Assembly: GCF_000005505.3 (NCBI RefSeq)
Contig: NC_016132.3
Coordinates: 6,572,001 to 6,636,000, forward strand
Length of the DNA: 64,000 nucleotides
From: Brachypodium distachyon
Taxonomy: Eukaryota > Streptophyta > Magnoliopsida > Poales > Poaceae
Reading direction: 5' to 3'
Shown: one piece after another, positions 24,081 through 35,440 of the stretch
Position numbering within the stretch: position 1 is the first letter of the stretch
How the letters are laid out: each line of letters begins with the position of its first letter
Notes under the pieces: model-generated
What the model saw: only the letters and a program-made list of their open reading frames with translations
Told to the model about the DNA's origin: nothing
Databases searched by the model: none
Position numbers and translations under genes: made by a program

Positions 24081-25124
24081 TTGGGGCCGGAGGGGCTCTC
24101 TCTCTCTCCCCCTCTCCCTCCTCTCTGCTCGTGCGGCGATGGCGACCGCAGTGGCTTGTAGCGCTCCAGTGGTCCGGGCGAGAGCGTGGAGCTTCCGTCG
24201 CCGTCTCTTTGTTCCTCTTGGGGAAGGCTGCTCAGGGCTCACTCGCTGTTCCGCCGCGGCTTCACGCTAAACAACGGACGGTTTCAGTTAACCGGAGAGC
24301 GGAGATCTTTTCCTGGAATGGAGGCAAACCTCCTTTCTTTCTTGTTTGTTCTCAAACTCATGGAAAAGGAGTCAATGTCCATGCGAATGAGATGGTGTGT
24401 GTACAAAAAATGCGCTGAAAAATAAAAAAAAACTTATTCTGTGTAAGTGATGATTATGCAACAAAATCACACTAACATTTTTTTTGCGGATTTTTTTAAA
24501 ATTTCCCGCACTTTGAAACCTGCTATTTTAGGTTTGGTAATGAGCTTTATGTATTTAGGGTTACCTGGATTTTGAAATGGCCAAACGACTGGAAATTAGC
24601 AAAAGCTGGGAAATTATATGATTACGGCCGCTTTGATTCAAAAGATTTTTATAGAAATTTTGGAGGACTTTTTCCCTATGCGAGTCATTTGATTCAATTT
24701 TTGAAGTATTCATTGGCACTAAATTTTGTGGGAAATTTTCCATCCGCTCAAATTTCTTTTTAAGATTGCTTATTTTTCTTTTGTTCAATCAAAGAAACTT
24801 CAATGCAATCACAATACTGTAAGATCCAAGCAGACATGACATTGCAATTCAAATAGGCCTTTAGCGTTATTTTGTGGTATATGTTTGACAGTATCACAAA
24901 GCGCCTAGCCTTGAACTACACAAAACAAGAGCATGTAACGGGAAATCAAACCGGTCCTTAGGAACTTTGACTAAAATCATTCATCTGAGGTTTATAAAAT
25001 ATAAAGGGAAAAACATAAATACTCCATATGTTTGCATATAGTTTCCCTTGTGGTTTTTGGTGCGTGATGAGCAACCAATTAAGAGAGTAACCATTTTATG
25101 AAGCGTATTTTGAAGGTTGAGAGG
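24081..25124. other. BAM9 5' flank and intergenic DNA
   Basis: The first 250 bases are the GC-rich leader and promoter of BAM9, with CT-rich tracts near 24095-24125. The rest is AT-rich and carries the MITE at 24626-24859. No gene is supported. Confidence 0.5.
24626..24859. mobile_element. MITE-like element (about 234 bp)
   Basis: The left end GGCCGCTTTGATTC is roughly complementary to the right end GAATTC/AATTCAAATAGGCC. The interior, with TTTTTATAGAAATTTTGGAG and CATCCGCTCAAATTTC, is typical of MITEs abundant in grass promoters. The superfamily and duplication are unresolved. Confidence 0.55.
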
Positions 25125-25459
25125 TGTTGAGATATGTGTCGAATATGTGTACGAGTAGGGCTACAGTTGGACTTGGAATTAGCGGAGGGTTAGGTGTTGG
25201 TGTCGAACACGTGTAACCCGGGCCTAATATATAAAGGCACCGCGGGGTAGCCCAAAAAGATCATGACAACATAATAGCAATAGGCTCACAGGGGGAGCCG
25301 GCGGCTTGTGCCGGCACTCAGGGTGGCCGGTATTGCGGTATTATGGGGGGAGGAGTGCCCGTAGTCATGCCCCGGGGATGTAGGTTTCGGCCGAACCTCG
25401 TTAACAAATATCGTGCCTCGGTGTCATCCTTGATCGTGCATCCGTCGGATTTCGTAACA
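25125..25459 (+). repeat. 5' LTR of the plus-strand element
   Basis: Bounded by TG and CA; contains a TATATAAAGG promoter-like box near 25230, as expected of an LTR promoter. Confidence 0.7.
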
Positions 25460-25461
25460 AG

Positions 25462-25473
25462 TGGTATCAGAGC
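25462..25473 (+). other. Primer-binding site, initiator tRNA-Met type
   Basis: TGGTATCAGAGC, the standard plant retrotransposon primer site complementary to the 3' end of tRNA-Met, lies two bases after the LTR. Confidence 0.85.
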
Positions 25474-26541
25474 GAGGTGGAGAGGATGCGGGAGATCTTG
25501 TGGGAGGTGCAAGGATTATGCTTGACGGGCGCCGCGGAACGTCCAATGCGGTGCAAGGTGGAGCATCGCGGCAATCGGATTTCCGATCGGTGGAGTCGGA
25601 CACTTCAGGCGGCCTGAACCGTTCGATGGGCTGCAGTTGGCAAGGATCGACCAGGCGTGGTGATCGGGCTGACACAGTGACCGGGAAGACGTCACGGATC
25701 GGACGACGGCTTCGGCTCGCGATCAGACCGACGACCAGACGCAGGGGCGACCGGATAGATCGGAGCGAGATGCATCGCGGTATAGCGGTGGATCGGGTGT
25801 GGCACAGGACGGCATGATGGCACGGTGAACGAGTTGTGTCGACAATGCAGGTGGTCAGGGTGCAACATGAGTTTGGGCATATAATTTACAAAGAATGCAA
25901 CTGTTACAAATTGCGTCGGCAGCAGGTGACAGGCACGGAGTTAACTCGTCGGACGAATCTCGGCAACTAATTCGATGGAAATCTGAGTCAAGTCAAGAGT
26001 ATACGTGTCAAGCGGTGAGACCTAGCAGGCGCAGCGCTGCACAAGCAAATATTGGAGGTCGAAGGAGCAGGGGCTAGCTGAGTACTAATCGGTTTTCAAA
26101 TTAAAAAAAAGAAAGAAGGGCTTGCATGCAGCCAGGCCATCAGGTGGGGTGGGATTTGATCAATTTCTAAGTTAATTAAGGAAAGGGTCAAGGCCGTACA
26201 GCCACGTGAGTTTGGGGGCCGGTTGGCTTTGAAGGAATAAAGAAAGGAAAATTACTAGGAGGCCAAGGCATCATGTGCATGTAGGTTGTCACGTCCTTGG
26301 CTAGCGGTGCCTCGGTTTCGAAGAAAAAAAAGGCCGTTTCAGCAGGGCTCTGGTCGGATTGCAGGCAGTAGCAGGCGTGTGCAGGTCGGACTCAGGTCGC
26401 GGTCCGCCTTCTCCGGGGCTCGGTTTAAATTTGAGGCAGGAGCAGGCTCAGGCGGTGCGGCAGGGAGCAGAGGCCGAGTAGGCTTCGGTGCAATGCACGG
26501 AGGGCAGACCGAGGTAAGTCTGTACAGCGTGGAAGGCAGCG

Positions 26542-27520
26542 TTAGGTAGAGGAGCAGGCTCGCCCGTCTTGGGGGACGAGGATCGGCGGCGATTTCAGGT
26601 ACTGCTTCAGGTCCTGAAATGCTGCCTCGGTCTCGGAAATCCAATCAATTGGGCCCTTCTTCTTCATTACCTTGAAGAAAGGCAAGGCGCGCTCGCTTCG
26701 TCTTGAAATGAAACGCCCCAGCGAGGCAACGCAGCTGTTGAGGCGTTGGACGTACTTTACCTTGCTAGGAGCCTCCATCTTCTCGATAGCTTCTATCTTC
26801 TTTGGATTGGCTTGAATCCCCCTGTGTGAAACTAAAAAGCCCAGAAGCTGTCCCGAGTCCACACCAAAAGTGCATTTCTCAGGGTTCAACTTGAGCTTGA
26901 TCCTGTGGAGGTTATTAAACGTCTCCCGCAAGTCATCAATAAGCGAGTCCCCGCGCTTTGACTTGATAACGATATCATCCATGTAGGCCTCAACATTTTG
27001 GTCTAGATGGGGTCCCAAACACTCGCGTAAGGCATACTGGAATGTTGAGCCCGCGTTCTTCAACCCGAAAGGCATGCACGTGTAACAGTAAAAGCCAACC
27101 GGGGTGATGAACGCCGTTTTCTCATCGTCCTCAACTGCCATCTTAATCTGATGGTAGCCGGAAAAAGCATCCAAAAAACACAATAAATCGCAACTGGCAG
27201 TGGAATCTACTATTTGATCAATGCGGGGTACAGGGAAAGGGTCTTTGGGACATGCACGATTCAGATCAGTAAAATCTACACACATGCGCAGTTATTTTCC
27301 CCCTTGGGTATTACAACTGGGTTTGCTAACCAAGTGGGGTACAATACTTTCCTGATAGCCCTCGCAGTTTTTAGCTTGTCCACTTCTTACTTGATGAAGT
27401 CTTTGCGCTCATGTGCTTGCCGGCGGACCTTATGCTTGACGGGGCGGGCGTCTGGACGCACCGCAAGTCGATGCTCGATCACCTCCCTAGGGATTCCGGG
27501 AAGATCCGACGGTTCCCAAG
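26542..27520 (-). pseudogene. Gypsy reverse transcriptase, truncated and interrupted
   Basis: The clean stretch (27285 to 26542) has the Ty3/gypsy palm: CVDFTDLNRACPKDPFPVP, the FSGYHQI motif, MPFGLKNAGSTFQ, and the active-site YMDD box (AYMDDIVIKS). It continues into the thumb (KCTFGVDSGQLLGFLVSHRG). The preceding 235 bases encode the RT N-terminal part with an in-frame stop and a frame change near 27290. After LKSPPILVP the similarity stops, so the connection and RNase H domains are lost. The two catalytic Asp residues are intact, but the protein could not be complete. Confidence 0.85.
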
Positions 27521-28006
27521 CGAACACGTCGGCGTTCTCCCGGAGGAAAGTGATAAGCGCGCTTTCCTATTTGGCATCGAGGTTCGCACCGATGGTGACG
27601 GTGCGCTCCTCGTTGCCGGCTTGAAGGGGCAGCTTCTTCACCTTGGCGGCCTCCTCCTTGAGCTTCTAGCCCATGCTGGGGCGTGAGCTCGAGCTTGTGC
27701 TTCCCTCGGCAAGTTGCTGCAGGGTGACACGAGCCTTTTTCGCTGCGGGGTGATCGCCCGGCAGCGAGCCTTCGCTTTCGGCGATGCCTTCGTCCGGAAT
27801 CGGCTGCGGCAGCGGCCTTGACGACCTTGCCAACACACCAAGCCGCGTCCTTAAGATCTCACTTGATGGAGAGGACTCCGTACGTGGACGGCATCTTCAT
27901 CACGCCATAGGCGCAATGGGTTGCCGCCATGAACTTGATCAGCGCCGGCCGACCAAGGATCCCGTTGTACGGCAACGGGATATGAGCCACATCAAATATG
28001 AGGTGC

Positions 28007-28728
28007 TCAGTTCAAAACGCTTCCCGGGACCCGAAGGTAACCGGCAGCGTGATGCGCCCCAAGGGGCGCACGATCCCGGGGTTCACTCCCTAGAACGGGT
28101 CGGTGGGCTTCATCTGGCAGCTGAAGCTTCTCCACCAACCTGGCGGACAGGAGGTTTAACCCCGCTCCATTGTCCACCAACACCTTGGTCACCGTCATGT
28201 TGTTGATGATCGGTGAGACCACGAAGGGCAGAACCCCTGACCCCAGCTGCCGGGCTGGGTGATCATCAGAGTTGAAGGTGATCGGCACGTGCAACCACTT
28301 CAATGGCTGCTGCATCTCCATGTCCGGCAACAGCGCACACACCTCCCGGGCGAGGCGCTTTACCGCGCTATAGGATGAGAGAGCATAAGCTCCCCCATGG
28401 ATGCAGGCGACGCCGCGGGGCTCCTGGAAGCTGGGCTCGTCTCCCTCGCTGTAATCGGACTCGCGCTGCTCCTCAGCACGGGCCTTGTCTCGTCCCCGAG
28501 GAGGCCGCTCCCTGCCGACGCGGGCTTTGCCTCGACCCCCTTGGGCTTCTTCTCTGCCGGCATCTCCGCCGGCAGGCTTCGCTCCAGCTCTGGGGTCATT
28601 CGGGCAGTCGCGGAAGAGATTCCCGATATCCCCGCAGTTGAAGCAGGCGTCGGCGGCTCGGCACTCCTCGTGGCGTTGGTCGCGCCTCTGCTTGATACCC
28701 TGCAAGATGCGGCAATCCTGCGCGTCAT
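28007..28728 (-). pseudogene. Gypsy zinc knuckle and aspartic protease region
   Basis: The frame carries a degenerate knuckle, CFNCGDIGNLFRDC, where the usual His is Asn. An Arg/Gly/Glu-rich linker follows, then a protease core with KVLVDNGAGLNLLS. The catalytic motif reads DNGAG rather than the usual D-S/T-G-A. Downstream similarity breaks into other frames before the reverse transcriptase. Confidence 0.75.
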
Positions 28729-28794
28729 GGGTGGCGTTGGCGTGGATGGGCAGCGGGGCGCATCACCCGGTTTGCCGCCAGACCCGCCAGCGGA

Positions 28795-30305
28795 TTAGGC
28801 CTTTTTCGCAGGCCTCGAGGTAGCCCCCGGTTCCGCGGCAAGCACTTGTTTCCCACCGCACATCCGGGAGCTCTTCTTCTGCGAGCCCTCAACAGGACTC
28901 GCAGCAGCCTTAGCTGCAAGTTCGGGCGCCAAGCACCCTTCCTTAGCCATGGCACACTTGTGCGCCAAGGCGTAGAGCTCATGCGTCGTCCGGATCCGGT
29001 GCGTGCTCAGCTTCTCACGCATCTTGGGGTCACAGACGTTGATAGCGAAGGTGTTGATGATGGCGGCACCCTCCGCCTTAGGAATGGAGTAGGAGAGATT
29101 GGAGAAGCGGTTAATGAAGCTCCGCAATGTCTCTCCTGCCTTCTGCACCACGGTGTGCAGCTCCGCCATGGTTCCAAGGCGCTTGTAGCCACCCTGGAAC
29201 GCATTGACAAAATGCCCGCACAGGTCATCCCACGAGGAGATGGATCCCGCCGGCAAGTTGAGCAACTAGGTCCTTGTCGATCCTTTCAGGACCATGGGGA
29301 ACCAGTTGGCCCTAACTTTCTCGTCGGCGCCCACGGCATTCTGCCCAACGAGTAGGTTAGGAGGAAATCTTTAGGGTTCGTGGACCCGTCGACATCTCGA
29401 GCGTTGGCGGGGCTCGGAACTTGCGGGGCCACTCCACCTGCCGCAGTTCACGGGTGAACGCGGGGCAACCGTCGTCAGCCCCCCCGGAGCGCTTCGCCTT
29501 GGCCTCCGGGGTTGGTGCGGTCACGTGCAGGTCGGCGACGCCGCTCAAGGCGCTCGCGCAGATCCTCCTGCTAACGTGCGTTGAGTATCCCCCGCACGTC
29601 CGCAGGCAGGACTGTTGATGACGAGTCGATGGAGTCGTCGTCGGGCTCCCCACCCGTGCGATGGCTTTCGCCGGGCACCCCATGCTCCGGCTGGGGGTTA
29701 GGGCCTGCACCAGGCCCCGCAACCGGGTTGGTGTTAGCCCTAGACTGGCCGCGCGATCCTCCTGACCGGCGGTTGGCTGGAGCGAGAAAAGCGGCGAGCT
29801 CCGCCGTCCACGCCTCGTGCGCCGGTGTTCCCTGCGACGGCTCGTAGCGCATGATGGCCTGAGCCGCCCCAAGGGCTTCTGACCTAGTTCGGACAGGAGG
29901 CACCATGTGCTCCTGCCCGGCGCTGCCGTCCGGGACGGCTTCGGTGCCTTGCGGACAATCCCGCGAGCCGGAGGGAGTTGCTTGGGACGCAACAGAAAGA
30001 TGTTGAGACGGACGCGGCCCGTCGTTGGCCCGCGGTTGCTCGTCGTGCAGCTCGCGAGCACGAGCGACCACCCGGCTATGACTGGGCCCCGCACTAGGCT
30101 GCGGGGCTAGCCTCGGCCGGTCTCCAACGGAGCATGGCGGAGGTGGAGGAAGTACCACCTGCAACTGCTGCTGCTGTTGCTGCGCCCGGGCAGGCTCAGG
30201 GTTCTCCTGATCCTGCGATGCGTGCTACACGTCGTGTGACCGCGTGTGCGCCGCTGGGGCACCACGCGGATCGATCCGAGAGTCGCCAGCCCGCTTAGGA
30301 GGCAT
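28795..30305 (-). pseudogene. Gypsy gag, interrupted
   Basis: It starts at ATG 30305-30303 (MPPKRAGDSRIDPRG) and meets an in-frame TAG after about 26 codons. The frame is then open from about 30227 to a stop at 29571. Capsid-like retrotransposon gag sequence resumes at about 29265, with SWDDLCGHFVNAFQGG and ETLRSFINRFSNLSYSIP, and ends at 28795. At least two further frame breaks lie between 29571 and 29265. Confidence 0.75.
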
Positions 30306-30393
30306 AGCAACGAGTACTGTCGTCTGAGAAGACGAAGCTGATGTAGTTGTAGACGATGGCGCCGGCGGTCACCGGCGAGCTCTCCGCACGCGC

Positions 30394-30411
30394 CCCCTAC
30401 CTGGCACGCCA
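30394..30411 (-). other. Primer-binding site of the gypsy element
   Basis: Minus-strand TGGCACGCCAGGTAGGGG, one base different from the site at 371-388 and in the same position relative to the LTR. Confidence 0.7.
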
Positions 30412-30413
30412 GA

Positions 30414-31356
30414 TGTCGTATCCCGGGGCTTAGACACTGGGGATGCTTGGAACCCCCTTTTAGGTTCGGCAGTGGACGTTGGGGATCGCTCCGGCGATCG
30501 CCGGCAAGGCCAATGACGAGCGTTGCAATGCACAAGTCGGTTTACCCAGCTTCGGGCCACCCGGAGGTGTAAAACCCTACGTCTTGCTTCTGAGCGTGTA
30601 TTAACCAATGAACAAGAGTTACAGGTTGCCGGGGGAGTACCCAGGTGCTCTCTTTCTTTCTGCTCAGTGGCTACTTGCTACTTCTAGACTAAATCTCTAG
30701 GGATCGTAACCTCAGCTCGAGTCTAACCTTAGGAAAATTCGGACCGAACCCTTTGACCGGTGGCGCTGGTCCTGCTTTTATACTCAAGGGGATACCATAG
30801 GTGCTTCGGTCTGCATGGGGACGCGCCTCAGGACACGCGCCAAACGAAGACCCAAGGCAGCTTGCCTTTGCTGCGCTGGCGTGCATGCACGGTAAAACGC
30901 ACTGTAGCTAGGGCCGTACGTGCCCTAAATTCACTGCGGGCTACACACTATAGGTTGACTAGATAGGAAACCACCACCCTGTTGGAGCATTTAATGCTCG
31001 GCTTGTGCCACACTCCATGCTCCGACCAGCCCCGTACAAAAAGAGCCTGCCGGGCTGCCGATACTCTGCCTGCACTGGGCACCGGCCCTGTTGTAAGCGC
31101 CTGCGCTAGGGATCACCTTCCCCGGCAAGTGAGCTTCCCGGGGGGCGTCCTGACGGGGATTCATGCTGTCATCCGAGGTAATCCCCGCAGCCCGACTAGT
31201 CCTATTCCAGGGCAACCCCCTTTCCAGGCTCTTGCCGGGCTGGTAGCTTCCCGAGCAGCTCGCACTGTGCTGCCCAGGGTGTCGTCCTTGCGGGGAGCGA
31301 GCGACGCGACCCACGCGTTGAGCAACGGTGGTACTCCGGGTGCCACTGGTGTGACA
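30414..31356 (-). repeat. 5' LTR of the gypsy element
   Basis: About 943 bp, from TGTCGTATCC to TGTGACA. It is homologous to the LTR at 391-1287 but somewhat longer. Its outer edge abuts LINE coding sequence. Confidence 0.85.
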
Positions 31357-33142
31357 CGGCCCCTGGATCTAGTGCCGGAGGGGTTTGCGGCAGGGGGACC
31401 CTCTCTCTCCTTTTTTGTTCATTATCGTAGCGGACGTGCTTCAACGGCTTCTTCTTGGTGCTTCTGCCAATAAACAAATCTCGCGCCCCATCGATGAGAC
31501 CTTGCCTTGCCCGGTATTCCAATACGCCGACGACACCCTTATCATCCTGCGTGTCGATCACTCTCAGCTTATTCACCTTAAGGACATTCTCTCAAATTTC
31601 TCGCTGGCCACGGGCTTACAAATCAATTTCCACAGAAGTACCTTCACAGCTATTCACGTCAACGCTCACGATGCGAGCTCAATGGCTGGGATCTTTGGCT
31701 GCCCGATCTCTTCTTTCCCTCAGAGTTACCTCGGACTACCTTTGTCCTCTCACAAACTCAAGTTATCCGCCTTCCGTCCCATTATCGACAAGGTCGACCG
31801 CCGTCTTGCCGGATGGAAAGGGAAGCTTCTTTCCATCGGCGGTCGCTCTATTTTAGTTAGGGCTGTTCTTAGTTCCTTACCTTCATATGCTATGGGGGCC
31901 ATCCTGTTCCTTGCGGGCACTATCCATGAAATCGACAAGCGTTGTAGGGCCTTCTTCTGGACGGGTGAGGACCATGCAAATGGGGGAAACTGTAAGGTTG
32001 CTTGGGATGAGGTTTGTGCTCCAATGGAAAAGGGGGGCTTGGGCTTCCGTTGCCTTCGCACTCACAATTCATGTCTTCTCCTTAAGCACCTTGCCAAGGT
32101 CCACTCACCTTCGGCGGCCCCTTGGGAGCAACGTTTTGCCTCGAACTATGGTTGGTCCGACCACCGGGACCTTGGCGATCCCCACCCCATGGACTCGCCT
32201 GTTTGGAAAGATCTTCTAGCCGGCCTGGACCTTTTTCGCAGCCTAACCAAGGTCACCATTGGAGATGGCCACGCAACCTCCTTCTGGCTTGACCTTTGGC
32301 TGGGGGATGCTCCCCTTGCCTCCCGCTTCCCCGCCCTGTTCTCCCACTCTCTTCGACCCAACATCTCGGTCGCTTCGGCCTTGCGCTCTTTTGACAGCCT
32401 TACGACATTCCGCCCCCGACTCTCCAATGCGGCGACCATCGAGTTTGGCGACTTGCAAATTTCGTTGGCTACTGTGGTTTTGAATTTACAGGTCAAGGAC
32501 TCACGCGTCAGTAGGATGGACGGCAAGCCCCTTTCCACGGGATCTGCTTACTCGGCTTCCTTTGCGGACAAGCGCGATGACCCAGCAGCCTCCGTCATCT
32601 GGAAGAGCTTTGCCCCGAACCGCTGCAGGATATTCATGTGGCTGGCTTGCAAAAACCGGCTGTTCACCAATGAGAGACGCTTCTCACGTGGGCTATCAAA
32701 CTCCAACAAGTGCTCGTTCTGTGACTGTCCGGAAACAACTTCTCACATGCTTCTTCATTGCCAATCGATTCGGGAGATTTGGTCGGCGCTTCAATCAATC
32801 CATCATGATGCTACTGCGGCTAACGACATCGTCGATCTCTCCTCCAGTAGGCAGCTGCCAGACCGGGTGCACTCTTCAGTTCTTCTTCTCGTCCTCTGGA
32901 ATATTTGGAAAAGGAGAAATGCGATGGTTTTCAATGCTGTCCTTGAAGACACCAATACTGTAATTGAGAGATGCTCTGACTGGGCAATCATGTTGTCTCA
33001 TCCGGCAAGACGGTTGTAAAAGCTCGTACCCTATGTATATTCTTCTCCCAACCTCCCACCCCCCCTTAAAGTTCCAGTTTTTGGTTTAATAAAAGTTGTG
33101 CAGGTTGGCTTTCGCCCGCCGTAGTTCGGGTCAAAAAATAAA
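31357..33142 (+). mobile_element. LINE (L1-like) retrotransposon, 5'-truncated
   Basis: The element begins inside the reverse transcriptase at the gypsy LTR edge and ends, after a short 3' UTR with AATAAAA-like sequence, in an A-rich tract near 33134-33142. Everything 5' of the RLRQGDPLSP-type motif is missing. Either the gypsy element inserted here and later lost its far side together with the LINE 5' part, or the LINE was already truncated. Confidence 0.85.
31376..33019 (+). pseudogene. LINE reverse transcriptase C-terminal part with zf-RVT domain
   Basis: A single open frame of about 548 codons. It begins RGLRQGDPLSPFLFIIVADV, continues with the active-site box FQYADDTLII, the YLGLPL motif and GGRSILVRAVLSSLPSYAM, and ends in a zf-RVT region (FMWLACKNRLFTNERRFSRG, KCSFCDCPETTSHMLLHC, VLWNIWKRRNAMVF). 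The endonuclease and RT fingers are absent and there is no start codon of its own. It is unusual for a dead fragment to have no stop, which suggests a recent origin. Confidence 0.9.
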
Positions 33143-33750
33143 ACATCTCACGAGCTAGAAAATCAGTGAAGATTGTAAAAATGTTAGGTAAGAATTTAAA
33201 AAAATAGGTCATTCCTCTGGAGAAATCATTTAAAATAGAAACATGTCGTTGGGACACCTACGCATGTTCTTAGGTCGTCAATTTGATCAACCAAATATGT
33301 TCTATGTTGCACAAAAAAATATATCACTAGATTCGTCATCGAATGGACTTTTTGATGATATGTATAGACGTGAATGGAGGGATTATTTATCTAGGAAACA
33401 AGTTCAAAGATACTAGCTTATTAATACGTCATGACAGGCCTACCAACCCCTTTCTTTAGGAGGACGCAAGCACACGATTGCAATGGCTGGCTAGCACTCT
33501 TGAAATTCTTTCGCAAGAACCGAGTTAATAAATTAGGCGATCATCAACTTCATAAGAGATAATATATGCCAAAAACTATACGGAATGGAGCGTATAGTTT
33601 ATCACATTACAGACCTTGCAAGTCGTCGCACACACGTATTCAATCAAGTCCCTACATGAAACCGCGGCCTATCGAACATCAACAGCTTCCAGCCTAAACA
33701 CAAGTACTCCAACGCAACGCTGTACGAAAAGCAAGTACTCCGACGCAACC
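33143..33750. other. 5' flank of the CASP-like gene
   Basis: AT-rich DNA without a recognisable gene or repeat. The last 100 bases would hold the leader of the downstream gene. Confidence 0.5.
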
Positions 33751-34417
33751 ATGGCCAAAGCTCGGCGGCTCGTTGCCATCGCGCTCAGGGTCGCGGCGGC
33801 GGCTGCCGCCGGCGTCGCGGCGATCGTCATGGCCACGAGCCACGAGACGACCACCGTCTTCGGCATGCAGGTGGAGGCCAAGTTCCAGTACACGCCGTCC
33901 CTGGTGTAAGTACATATAGCCAAGCTGCTGTTTCGGTCCATGGAACATCATCGTGCTGACCATGCCGGCCGTCCCTGGTTGGTTTGCAGGTTCTTCGTGT
34001 CCGCCAACGCCATCGCCTGCGCCTACAGCCTCCTCGTCCTCCTCGTGCCGCCGGCGACCAGCCCGGCCGCGAAGCTGGTGCTCGTGGCCGACGCGGTGAG
34101 TCCATATGCGCGCGGAACGATGCATCTGACCTTGATCTCTTCAAGGAAGAGCTGAAATTTGGTGTTCCATCAGCTGATCACATCTTTTTTTTCGTGAGTC
34201 GCAGATGATCGGTATGGTGCTCACCGGCGCCGTGGCGGCGGCCACCGCCATGTCGGACCTCGGGAAGAACGGGAACAGCCAGGCGCGATGGCTGCCGATT
34301 TGCGGGCAGATACCGTCTTTCTGCGACCATGTCACGGGGGCGCTCGCCTGTGGCTTCGTCGCGGTCGTCCTCCACTTCATCGCCCTTCTGTATTCCATTT
34401 ACACCATGGACGGCTAG
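33751..34417 (+). CDS. CASP-like membrane protein (CASPL1-type), 3 exons, 157 aa
   Basis: Exons 33751-33905, 33990-34095 and 34205-34417 join in frame. Four hydrophobic segments are visible: near residues 8-28, about 52-75 ([20 protein letters not shown]), about 82-100 ([20 protein letters not shown]) and 130-152. The family (DUF588) signature includes an Arg early in the third helix region and a conserved Asp; VADA and the GKNGNS and [15 protein letters not shown] motifs fit the CASPL1 group. The second extracellular loop has the Cys pair CGQ...CDH. CASP proteins scaffold lignin deposition at the Casparian strip; the role of CASPL members is less clear. Size and intron number are typical and no lesion is seen. 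Confidence 0.9.
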
Positions 34418-35440
34418 ACATGTTCAGATAAAGATTTACACCTGTTCTATTTGTGTCACTTTGTTGTTGTTTTTGCTTGCATGAACAGAATGAGTTGTGA
34501 GCAACCTAGGTTGTTGTGCTGAGGCCCATTTCCGCTAATTATTTTATCCTGTTCTTCTTAACTAATTGATTGAGGCTTTTGGGTTCTAACTGGAAGGGTT
34601 TTTTAACTGAAAATACCACCATGAGAAGTTCATTTTGTTGCACTTTTTTTTACCTCAGCTAATGCTGTTGATTTCTCAGAACTAAAGCTGTATTGATATC
34701 ATGATATGTAAATTTGACGATAATTGTGCAAGATAAATGTCTTCTGTAATGTTTGAGAAAACCAATGTTCTTGTCACTATGGGTTGGCCAAGATCGATTC
34801 GTCATTTGTTGTGAGTTAGGTACTTAGGTGGGAGGTACTTTGTGTTTGAGTCAACGCAAGGATAGCAGAATCCATTTTTTTAATTAGCAAGGCCAACTGT
34901 TCAATTTAATGAGCAATCAACAACAAAACCTGTAGGGACGGTTTGTGTTACTCATCCGATCAAAAAAAAGTGTCACCCATTTTATACTAATCTAGTACAA
35001 ATTTTGTACTAAGTGCGCGACATTTTTTATGGATCAGAGGGAGTATCATACATGCTGTATAGGGGTGAATCGACTAAAAGTGATCTCAGGAACTAGTGTA
35101 ACAGATTCCATAATCTTGCGAACCATGACAAAATGGTCATGAATGCCACAAGCAAGAACAAGCATAGCCCAAATTAGGAAAACATACATAACAAGATTCT
35201 CAGCAAGATCATGTATGATAAACCAGCAGAATGAAGGATTACAATGTTTATGTTTATCAACTGGCATTTTCTTAGTGTCGTGTCATGAGACATACTTTTG
35301 ACATGTTATTGCATTTTTTGTTGGCCATGAAGAAAAACAACAGGATCTAAAAGTCCATACACAATGACATCAGTCATAACAAAAAGATAACAAGGCATCC
35401 CCTGCTGGCTGATTCAGGATGAGGTAACAGTGTTTACTTT
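34418..35440. other. Intergenic, contains a Stowaway MITE
   Basis: Between the 3' ends of two convergent genes. Only the MITE at 34951-35043 is recognised; the 73-codon minus frame at 35046-35267 has no domain signal. Confidence 0.5.
34951..35043. mobile_element. Stowaway MITE (93 bp)
   Basis: The left end CTCATCCGATCAAAAAAAAG and right end TTTTTTATGGATCAGAGGGA are inverted repeats. TA flanks at 34949-34950 and 35044-35045. Confidence 0.85.

Larger units (their letters stand above)
25125..26541 (+). mobile_element. LTR retrotransposon 5' part, apparently non-coding interior
   Basis: A 335-bp LTR (25125-25459, TGTTGAGAT to TTCGTAACA) is followed two bases later by a perfect initiator-Met-type primer site. 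About 1 kb of interior follows with no gag or pol similarity on either strand. The element ends where the minus-strand gypsy fragment begins at about 26542; no 3' LTR is visible. A large non-autonomous (LARD-like) element or a truncated autonomous one would both fit. Confidence 0.65.
26542..31356 (-). mobile_element. Ty3/gypsy LTR retrotransposon, 3' half missing
   Basis: In element order it has a 5' LTR (31356-30414), primer site (30411-30394), gag (from 30305), zinc knuckle and protease, and reverse transcriptase up to 26542. RNase H, integrase and the 3' LTR are absent. It abuts the plus-strand LTR element on the left and a LINE on the right. It is the same family as the element at 1-1287. 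Gag and pol carry several stops and frame changes, so it cannot move by itself. Confidence 0.88.

Noticed and set aside
24081..24242. N-terminal extension of BAM9 from ATG 24242
   Set aside because: The extra residues are highly charged, unlike a transit peptide; ATG 24080 gives a typical plastid presequence.
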